From Armatimonadota bacterium (GTDB lineage: Bacteria > Armatimonadota > Abditibacteriia > CG2-30-59-28), in NCBI GenBank assembly GCA_016199605.1, contig JACQGJ010000007.1, positions 1 to 5,005 on the forward strand: a stretch of 5,005 nucleotides of DNA. Direction: 5' to 3'. Positions 1 through 5,005 of this stretch are shown piece by piece. The notes under the pieces are model-generated. The model did no database searches. It had not been told where the DNA came from and saw only the letters and a program-made list of their open reading frames with translations. Positions within the stretch are counted from its first letter, which is position 1. The number at the start of each line of letters is the position of its first letter. Both the position numbers and the translations under genes were made by a program.

Positions 1-547
1 GCTGCCAAGTGCCGGTTGAGAGAGGCTTGCCGGGTACGTTCAGGCTGCCGGTAAAGCCCGGTGGCAGGTCCCTGGTCGAGTCGAGTTTACCGTTGAGGTA
101 GTACCTCGTCTTGAAGTTCCTGCGGTCAACAGTGATGACCAGATGAGACCACGTCTTCTCCGGTATCGCCCCGGAGGAAAGAGTCGTTCCGCTCCTCGCG
201 CGATCGTCAGCCATCTCCATCATGACCTTGCCATCGCTCTGCACATCAATGTTCCACCAGGTGGCGGGATATCCGGCCGCCTCGATCAACCGGCGACGCC
301 TGTGCTCGGAAACGACGTCAAGGGTAACCGGATGGAGCCAGCATTCGATGGAGAAATTGCCGGCCCCGAGCTGTAGTAGTGGGCTGTCAGGAAAGGTCGC
401 CGATCCGCCGCTGCCATCAAGGTAGAGCGCTTTTCCGAACTCCCCCTTTGCTCTTTGCGCACCACCCAGGTCGCCGTTGAGCATGTTCCCGGAGCTGTCC
501 ACAAGTTCCACCCCGTCCTCATCGAGCCTCCAGTAACCCGCAAGCAT
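1..547 (-). other. LamG-like (concanavalin A-like) domain, truncated by window edge
   Basis: This covers residues 979 to 1160, where the window ends. The order of motifs is typical of LamG-like jelly-roll domains: AGYWRLDEDG, DSSGNMLNGDL, FGKALYLDGSGG, ATFPDSPLLQLGAGNFSIECW, WNIDVQSDGKVMMEM, KTWSHLVITVDR and YYLNGKLDS. It is joined to the preceding jelly-roll by a linker (about 946-978) rich in Lys, Gly, Thr and Ser. These domains usually bind glycans or other surface ligands. Confidence 0.82.
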
Positions 548-3481
548 GTCGGCATTGCTCAGCGTTCCTGTTGCTTTCCGCCCTGTTTTTCCGGTGCCCT
601 TGATGGCGATGGACATGCCCGCGTTCTTCATCTTCTCCGAATCCGCCGGGCCGAGAATGAGATTGTCCACATAGAAGACTGTTCGCTCGGCGCTCAGACT
701 TGAAATCCCAAACCACGTCACCTTCCTGAACCGGTCACTACTGAAGGGAACCGTGGTCACGATTTCTTTGCTATTGGGGGCGGACAACGTGAGAGTGTAG
801 TCGGCGGAAGCATTGCTCCCGAGGGAGAAGTCAATTGCCACGGTGTACCACTCCCCGTTTGGGACGGCCCCGATCTCGCGTCCGCCCGCCCCCAGAGCGC
901 CGTTCACGTAGAACTTCCCGTCGCGAGTCACTCGGAAGGTCGGACCGACGAGCAGTTCCCCTTCCCAATCGCGGAACTCCACATAGAAATCCGCGGGGGA
1001 ATCCTTGCTGTTCATGAGGTCAATCGAGGAATGAATCTTCCCCTCGGTGTATCGGGGATAGTAGTAGAGGTGCGGCTCCCAGACATTCTTCAAGCCGGGA
1101 GCGTCAATGAACTGGAGGCTGTGGTTGCCGGTTCGGGAAGTCTGGTCCGTGACCTGAATCGTTCCACCCTCCGTCTTCTGTCCCCTGGCGGGGGGCAAGC
1201 CGACGGGGGCCAACTCGAAGCCATCGATCAGGGCCGCCGCCTCTTTGGTGAACTCAAAGGTGACTGGCTTCTCTCGTGAAACGACCGTATCTGCGAGGGG
1301 CCACGAGGCGCGTTCGTCGCTTGCATAGGCTCCGATCTTCTCGATTTCAGCGTTGATGTCCTTGAAGCCTACCGTGTAGGCGGGAGAAGCGGGCTTCAGT
1401 CTGTAGTCGTCCTTGCCGAGGTTCACGAAATGCGGATCAGCCACGAGGGAGCGCGTGTCGTATCCCTGGGCCTGCCATTCGGCGAGGGATGCGTAGTCCA
1501 TCGTGCGGTGCATGTTGACCGCAATCGGATGCCCCTTGTGCCAGAGGAGGTTATCATCGAAAGTCGCCTGCTTGCGGTTCCACTCCGGGGCATTGTCCCA
1601 ATGCCCCACCTCGTATAGCTTCGTGTCTGGGTTGCCGTAGTAGAAGATGTTGTGCCGGATCGCGTTCGGCGGTTCCTTATCCCGGTACTTGTTCTCTGAG
1701 TCGGGGAACATGAAGGTGCCAAAGAAGATCATCGAGTCGAACCGGATCCGCTTGGCGTCCGCCTCGACGAAGATGTTATTTTCCAGGAGGTTGCCGCCGC
1801 CAAACTGGAGAAACGCTCCCACCGCGCCGGTGCGGGCGATGATGTTGCCGTAGACCGTCACCCCGCAGATCGAGCCGTCGAGGTAGAGTCCGAAACTGCA
1901 AAAGGGAGAACCGTATCCTTCGCCGGGATGTGTGCAGTGTGGGTAACTTCCGTAGCCGACGGTGTCGAGCAACCGGTTGAACCGGAGGACGTTGCCCCGA
2001 TTCACGACCGCCTGAGCGACATCGTGCTGGCGCAAAGCAATGGCGGCGTTGTCAGCAGTGTAGAGCATCGAGTTGCGGACGTCGTTGTACTCCGCAACGT
2101 TTTGCCTGCCGTTGATGAAGATTCCGTCCCGCGGCACTTCGTGGATGACATTGTGCGAGGCGAGGTTCTCATCGCCACAGATCGTGAGGCCGGCGCACAC
2201 CCTGTCGTACAGCCCGGTGCGGTAGAGGTGGTTGTTGTCGGCGGTGTTCTTAGCGCCGTAGAGCACGACTCCCTCGCCTCCCGTGGAGGAGAGGTCGTTT
2301 CCCGCGATGCGGCACTCTCGACACGGATGGCTGAAGAACAAATCCCGGTCTCCTGAGTGGACGTGGATCCGCGTCGCGCCCGGCTTTTTCCACGGCAACC
2401 CGACGCCCTTCATTGCGTTGCGGAGGTAGCCGGCGTTGACGCCAACACCGCCGACCCGCGTGATGGTGTTGCCGAGGACCTCGCAGTGCTGTGCCCCTTC
2501 CAGAGCGATCGCATCCTGCCGCGCGCACCTCAACGTGAAGCCCTGGAATCGCAGGTATTCGACCGGCTTGTCCGGTGTTCCCGATAGCTCCACGAGGTTT
2601 TCCAGCACCGGCACAACGACGTCGCCCGCGGCCGGAGGCTTCCCGGTCGGGGGCCAGAAGTAGAGCTTCCCCGTAGAGTAGTTGCAGAACCATTCTCCCG
2701 GAGCGTCGAGTGCATCAAAGACATTCTGGATGAAGTAGCGATTGCCGACGAAGATCGAGCCGGCGACGTTGTACTTGAGCCGCACGAGGCATAGCTCCGG
2801 ATCTACCTTGGCAATTCGTATTATGTTGTGGTCCCAGCAGTGATAGGGGTGGATATTGACTTCGGCCTGGGAGATGTCCTTCCACCGGTCGAAGGGGATG
2901 GAGCCTTCTTTGTAGTGGAAGCTGTTGCGGCTGGAGGCGGCCGTCTCGTTCACGTAGAGCAGCCCTCCCGTCACTGGATGCGCGGGGTCATAGTTGGGGA
3001 ATCTCGCAAGGATCTGTCTCTCGCCCTTGAGGAACAGCTCACGAAAGCGGAAGTCCTCAAACCCCTGTTGCGCGAGGTCCGCCGCAAAGACGGCTCCCCG
3101 ATATTTCTTCCATCGAAGAACCGGCCTGCCACCCGTGAGCACGACCTTTTCTCCCGGGAAGGCGCGATACGTGACGGGGCATTCCTTCGTGCCGGAGTCC
3201 TCGCCTGTCAACGACAAGGTCTTGTCGAAATCATACACGCCTTCTCTGACAAGAATCGTGACCGGAGCTTTCAAGCCGTCCCCGTTCCCCAGAGAGCGGA
3301 TCGTGTCTCGCGCCTTCGGAAGCGAGGCCAAGGGACCATCAGATCGAGCGGCGTTGGGCGACTTCAGCTTGCCAGTCCAGGAGTCATTGCCGTTCTTTGC
3401 CACGTAAAGCGTCAGGCCCGCGGCGGCAAACGAAGGTTGGGAGCATACGAGGCATGCGAGTGCGAGCGCTTTCACTATCAT
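1..3481 (-). CDS. Secreted right-handed parallel beta-helix protein with two C-terminal jelly-roll (LamG-like) modules (C-terminus off window)
   Basis: Partial gene: it begins at ATG 3481 and stays open for 1160 codons to the left edge. The start is supported by a GGAGGG site 10 bases upstream and a signal peptide right after it. Residues 1-21 are the signal peptide. Residues about 23-125 match the N-terminal cap of this family (LYVAKNGNDSWTG, then PVTILVREGVYDF and VTYRAFPGEKVVLTGG). Residues about 126-307 are an inserted region with HPYHCWDHN at 211-219. Residues about 308-650 are the beta-helix, with stacked rungs such as CEVLGNTI, CRIAGNDL, ASHNVIHE, VTVYGNII and NLLENNIF, each with the usual turn asparagine. 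DYRLKPASPAY at 692-702 and EKIGAYA at 714-720 end that unit. Residues about 750-945 are a beta-sandwich (IDGFELAPVG, VTDQTSRTGNHSLQF, ending FYVDNLILG). Residues 979-1160 onward are LamG-like (AGYWRLDEDG, SSGNMLNGDLGG, FSIECWLHP, WSHLVITVD, YYLNGKLDSTRDLP). The family includes polysaccharide lyases, epimerases and hydrolases; the reaction cannot be assigned. Probably exported and glycan-binding. Follows the GH99-like gene by 61 bases, likely in the same transcript. Confidence 0.9.
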   Translation of the reverse strand, partial: MIVKALALACLVCSQPSFAAAGLTLYVAKNGNDSWTGKLKSPNAARSDGPLASLPKARDTIRSLGNGDGLKAPVTILVREGVYDFDKTLSLTGEDSGTKECPVTYRAFPGEKVVLTGGRPVLRWKKYRGAVFAADLAQQGFEDFRFRELFLKGERQILARFPNYDPAHPVTGGLLYVNETAASSRNSFHYKEGSIPFDRWKDISQAEVNIHPYHCWDHNIIRIAKVDPELCLVRLKYNVAGSIFVGNRYFIQNVFDALDAPGEWFCNYSTGKLYFWPPTGKPPAAGDVVVPVLENLVELSGTPDKPVEYLRFQGFTLRCARQDAIALEGAQHCEVLGNTITRVGGVGVNAGYLRNAMKGVGLPWKKPGATRIHVHSGDRDLFFSHPCRECRIAGNDLSSTGGEGVVLYGAKNTADNNHLYRTGLYDRVCAGLTICGDENLASHNVIHEVPRDGIFINGRQNVAEYNDVRNSMLYTADNAAIALRQHDVAQAVVNRGNVLRFNRLLDTVGYGSYPHCTHPGEGYGSPFCSFGLYLDGSICGVTVYGNIIARTGAVGAFLQFGGGNLLENNIFVEADAKRIRFDSMIFFGTFMFPDSENKYRDKEPPNAIRHNIFYYGNPDTKLYEVGHWDNAPEWNRKQATFDDNLLWHKGHPIAVNMHRTMDYASLAEWQAQGYDTRSLVADPHFVNLGKDDYRLKPASPAYTVGFKDINAEIEKIGAYASDERASWPLADTVVSREKPVTFEFTKEAAALIDGFELAPVGLPPARGQKTEGGTIQVTDQTSRTGNHSLQFIDAPGLKNVWEPHLYYYPRYTEGKIHSSIDLMNSKDSPADFYVEFRDWEGELLVGPTFRVTRDGKFYVNGALGAGGREIGAVPNGEWYTVAIDFSLGSNASADYTLTLSAPNSKEIVTTVPFSSDRFRKVTWFGISSLSAERTVFYVDNLILGPADSEKMKNAGMSIAIKGTGKTGRKATGTLSNADMLAGYWRLDEDGVELVDSSGNMLNGDLGGAQRAKGEFGKALYLDGSGGSATFPDSPLLQLGAGNFSIECWLHPVTLDVVSEHRRRRLIEAAGYPATWWNIDVQSDGKVMMEMADDRARSGTTLSSGAIPEKTWSHLVITVDRRNFKTRYYLNGKLDSTRDLPPGFTGSLNVPGKPLSTGTWQ
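647..1249 (-). other. First C-terminal beta-sandwich (jelly-roll) module
   Basis: This covers about residues 745-945. It begins around IDGFELAPVGLPPARG and includes GNHSLQFIDAPGLKNVWEP, FYVEFRDWEGELLVGPTFRV and GEWYTVAIDF, closing with FYVDNLILG. The alternating strand pattern and the DGFE-type opening resemble concanavalin A-like modules found at the end of secreted enzymes in planctomycete-like bacteria. Carbohydrate binding is likely by analogy; no binding residues are assigned. Confidence 0.65.
1532..2560 (-). other. Right-handed parallel beta-helix region
   Basis: This covers about residues 308-650 of the large secreted protein. Irregular rungs of roughly 20-30 residues carry the pattern hydrophobic-x-hydrophobic-x-N-x-hydrophobic (GNTI, GNDL, HNVI, YNDV, GNII, NNIF, HNIF, DNLL), as in beta-helix families with pectate-lyase-like folds. 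Two longer loops break the stack: residues about 356-386, which contain HVHSGDRD, and residues about 507-530, which contain HCTHPGEGYG. Such loops often shape the substrate groove, but no catalytic residues can be named with confidence. Confidence 0.8.
3419..3481 (-). other. Sec signal peptide of the beta-helix protein
   Basis: Residues 1-21 read MIVKALALACLVCSQPSFAAA. A short basic N-region (K4) is followed by a hydrophobic core (A5-C13) and a small-residue cleavage region. Signal peptidase I cleavage is likely after A19 (S-F-A) or A21 (A-A-A). Two cysteines (C10, C13) sit in the core, but neither has a good lipobox before it (A-L-A-C and C-L-V-C), so a lipoprotein is less likely. The mature protein then starts directly at the beta-helix cap. 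Confidence 0.75.
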
Positions 3482-3485
3482 TCTC

Positions 3486-3498
3486 TGGAGTCCCTCCA
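3486..3498 (-). promoter_or_regulatory. Small hairpin over the ribosome binding site
   Basis: The minus strand reads TGGAG-GGA-CTCCA, a perfect 5-bp stem with a 3-base loop. The stem and loop include the whole GGAGGG site. It could modestly hide the site from ribosomes, or couple translation to the upstream gene, whose stop codon is 61 bases before this start. The stem is short and may be chance. Confidence 0.3.
3492..3497 (-). promoter_or_regulatory. Ribosome binding site of the beta-helix gene
   Basis: GGAGGG on the minus strand lies 10 bases before the ATG at 3481. It fixes the start: the other ATG trinucleotides nearby (first bases 3455 and 3446) are out of frame and inside the signal-peptide region. 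The site falls within a small inverted repeat described separately. Confidence 0.75.
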
Positions 3499-3542
3499 CT
3501 GGTCTGGCACGCCTGCCGATTCGGTTCTCGGTCAAGCGCAGG

Positions 3543-5005
3543 CTACTTGCCGTAGAGCCTCACCCAGTCTACCTCAATCACGTCCCCGGCGGCCCCCATA
3601 TCGAGTCTGAGCAACTTGAGGGTGCCGCTCCATTTCCCCTCGGGCCTTTTCATGACCTGGTACGTGTGCCACTTCCCATCAGGTTTGAGGGGGAATAGAA
3701 AGGACTTGTTCGCCGAGGGCTGCGGCTCGGTGAAAGTGGACCAGAACAACTCACATGAGTCCACTCCCTCGCTCACTTTCATTCTGAGAGCGAGGCACCG
3801 AAGATCCTCGATTGACGCGCCGACGTTGTCCACGATCAACTGCGGATCTTCCGTCGTCACTTTGGTGCGAAGCACACCGTGGCTCACCACGAACGGTTCG
3901 ACGTGGTAAGGCATCCAGCCTTCTCCGGAGTTGCCCTCGAACTCCCAGGACCGCAGCGCCTTCGTGGACGGTAACGCTTCGTCGATCTTCCAGTTGACGC
4001 TTCGCGCTGCGAACGGAGGATCCGGATAGGGCTGTTTCTCCATCTCCCTGGCTCGGACAAGCTCGTCATCTTTCAGCACACTAAAGGTCGATATCTTCTC
4101 CGGTGTCGGCACGCAGTCGAAGTGCTTTCCCGTTCCTTGTCCGAACACTTCTCTGACGGCGTCGAGAAATGCGAATCCCCATTCCTTGTCCGGTTCGACG
4201 AAACTGCCCTCGCCCCATTCATTCCAGGCTTCGATGATTGCGAGGCCCACTCGTTTGTCGAGGTACTTCACACCGTTCCGGCACATCTGCTTGAACTTGG
4301 CAGGTGTCTTACCGGTGATAACGGCCGCCTGATCTCTGGCGCGCGGCCGATTGTCCCAATTTGAGCCGAGGGCGAGCAAGTAAGGCAGTCCCTTGTCCCG
4401 GGTGATGCCCTTCCACTGGTTCTCGTAGTGTTTGACCATTTCATCGTAAGGGAGGCTGTGCCCGGAGAGCCATTCGTATCGCGAATCGTAGTCCGTTCCG
4501 TAGTAGCCGTAGCCGGTGGTGGCCGCGAAACCTGCTTCTCTGATCTCGCGGCTGTTCCACATGGCGACGAGGTACAGGTCCCGCAAACCTCGGTTGCGCA
4601 GTGCCCTGTTCATCTCCTCATCGGAACGGGCAAAACCGTCGGGGCCTCCGTTGGCCTGAATCAGGCTCTTCGCATCCCAGATCACCAGCACCGGCCGACC
4701 GGCAATCGTCAGGTAGTTGGGCAGCCTGAAGTATGTGTCAGCGAGGTACTCCGTCATCTCAACCAGCGACTTGGTCTGGAAGTCCTCGTCAAAGGGCTTG
4801 TTCCACGGTCGGCTCTTCCAGTCAAGCCCGTGATTGCACCAATGGATACAGAACTTCATCTTCCGGCAATAGCGCGACTTCAGGAACCCCGTTTCCAGAG
4901 TCCGAAGCAACCGGTGCTCTCCCGCGTTCCAGTACCAGTCGAAACAGAAGAAGGAGATTCCGTGCTCAAGCGCCCATTTGATATGCCAGTCATTGACCTC
5001 GGGAA
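3543..5005 (-). CDS. GH99-like / WbsX-type glycan-active protein with C-terminal beta-sandwich module (N-terminus off window)
   Basis: Partial gene: 486 codons are visible, the frame is open to the right edge (first complete codon at 5003) and ends at a TAG stop at 3543-3545. Residues are counted from that first visible codon. Residues 1 to about 290 look like the GH99-like / WbsX domain. Seen directly are FFCFDWYW at 18-25, a GRPVLVIWDA strand at 102-111, SNWDNRPR at 214-221 and AWNEWGEGSFVEP at 259-271. In characterised GH99 endo-alpha-mannosidases the catalytic glutamates lie three residues apart in an E-W-x-E motif; here E262 and E265 match that spacing. Residues about 348-486 form a separate module starting WEFEGNSGEGW and ending IEVDWVRLYGK, resembling beta-sandwich, CBM-like domains common in planctomycete-type enzymes. 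Databases often label WbsX proteins glycosyltransferases, but the glutamate pair and appended module favour a glycoside hydrolase (inference). Export cannot be judged because the N-terminus is missing. A TTG codon at 4910 is in frame but internal to the conserved domain, so it is not the start. Confidence 0.88.
   Translation of the reverse strand, partial: PEVNDWHIKWALEHGISFFCFDWYWNAGEHRLLRTLETGFLKSRYCRKMKFCIHWCNHGLDWKSRPWNKPFDEDFQTKSLVEMTEYLADTYFRLPNYLTIAGRPVLVIWDAKSLIQANGGPDGFARSDEEMNRALRNRGLRDLYLVAMWNSREIREAGFAATTGYGYYGTDYDSRYEWLSGHSLPYDEMVKHYENQWKGITRDKGLPYLLALGSNWDNRPRARDQAAVITGKTPAKFKQMCRNGVKYLDKRVGLAIIEAWNEWGEGSFVEPDKEWGFAFLDAVREVFGQGTGKHFDCVPTPEKISTFSVLKDDELVRAREMEKQPYPDPPFAARSVNWKIDEALPSTKALRSWEFEGNSGEGWMPYHVEPFVVSHGVLRTKVTTEDPQLIVDNVGASIEDLRCLALRMKVSEGVDSCELFWSTFTEPQPSANKSFLFPLKPDGKWHTYQVMKRPEGKWSGTLKLLRLDMGAAGDVIEVDWVRLYGK
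3546..3962 (-). other. C-terminal CBM-like beta-sandwich of the GH99-like protein
   Basis: This covers visible residues 348-486. It opens with LRSWEFEGNSGEGWMPYHVE and runs through DPQLIVDNVGASIEDLRCL and a CELFWSTFTEPQ strand. It then has PDGKWHTYQVM and ends IEVDWVRLYGK just before the stop. A similar module is attached to many secreted carbohydrate-active proteins in environmental bacteria and is thought to bind sugars. This role is inferred from resemblance only. Confidence 0.65.
4209..4220 (-). other. Putative catalytic E-W-G-E motif of the GH99-like domain
   Basis: These bases encode E262-W-G-E265 (visible numbering) within AWNEWGEGSFVEP. The two glutamates have the same three-residue spacing as the catalytic pair in characterised GH99 enzymes. 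WbsX-type proteins carry the same signature, so it shows fold and family, and supports but does not prove hydrolase activity. Confidence 0.6.

Larger units (their letters stand above)
3482..3542 (-). other. Intergenic spacer between the two genes
   Basis: These 61 bases separate the stop of the GH99-like gene from the start of the beta-helix gene. They contain the ribosome binding site but no run of T after a stem that would make a Rho-independent terminator, and no convincing -35/-10 pair. This fits read-through transcription from a promoter beyond the right edge. Confidence 0.6.

Noticed and set aside
1928..2356. A 142-codon plus-strand open frame.
   Set aside because: It is antisense to conserved beta-helix rungs and its valine-rich protein mirrors the codons of the real gene. 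No family is recognisable.
2250..2693. A 147-codon minus-strand frame.
   Set aside because: It is out of frame with, and entirely inside, the beta-helix gene, whose own frame is continuous here. The Arg/Gly-rich translation has no recognisable motif.
3452..3481. Lipoprotein signal (cysteines at residues 10 and 13).
   Set aside because: The preceding residues do not form a good lipobox, and a standard signal peptidase I site follows at residues 17-21.
1..3481. Frameshift or pseudogene, suspected because the gene is so long.
   Set aside because: The frame was followed codon by codon from 3481 to base 1: 1160 codons without a stop, with coherent domain sequence throughout.
3482..3542. A transcription terminator between the genes.
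   Set aside because: There are short inverted repeats but no stable GC stem followed by a T-run on the minus strand.
2828..3610. A 260-codon open frame on the plus strand.
   Set aside because: It lies antisense to the well-supported N-terminal half of the beta-helix gene and crosses the spacer into the other gene. Its translation shows no recognisable domain and is rich in Arg and Pro as expected for a shadow frame.
4908..4910. TTG as the start codon of the GH99-like gene.
   Set aside because: The same frame continues upstream to the window edge and encodes conserved family sequence (FFCFDWYW), so the true start is outside the window.

Overview
The window holds parts of two protein-coding genes, both read right to left (minus strand) and separated by 61 bases. 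Together they fill almost every base. No RNA gene, mobile element, CRISPR array or convincing terminator is visible. The DNA looks moderately GC-rich. The protein architectures (large secreted beta-helix proteins with jelly-roll modules, and GH99-like proteins with a C-terminal beta-sandwich) are typical of polysaccharide-degrading bacteria such as Planctomycetota, Lentisphaerota, Verrucomicrobiota or similar uncultured groups. This taxonomic guess rests on architecture alone and is weak.

Right part (3543-5005, minus): the C-terminal 486 codons of a GH99-like / WbsX-type protein. The N-terminus lies beyond the right edge. It has a TIM-barrel-like GH99/WbsX region ending in an E-W-G-E signature, followed by a beta-sandwich of about 140 residues that resembles a carbohydrate-binding module.

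Left part (1-3481, minus): the first 1160 codons of a very large exported protein, cut at its C-terminus by the left edge. In order it has a signal peptide, the N-terminal cap of a right-handed parallel beta-helix, the beta-helix itself, a beta-sandwich jelly-roll and a LamG-like (concanavalin A-like) jelly-roll. The frame is open without a stop from 3481 to base 1.

The short gap, the shared direction and the good Shine-Dalgarno site before the second gene suggest co-transcription, with the promoter off the right edge. The likely joint role is extracellular or periplasmic recognition and cleavage of a complex glycan: an endo-acting GH99-like enzyme plus a beta-helix protein of lyase, epimerase or hydrolase type with lectin-like modules. 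The substrate cannot be read from the sequence. I found no clearly novel system. The most notable points are the two unassigned multi-domain enzymes and a small hairpin over the ribosome binding site of the second gene.
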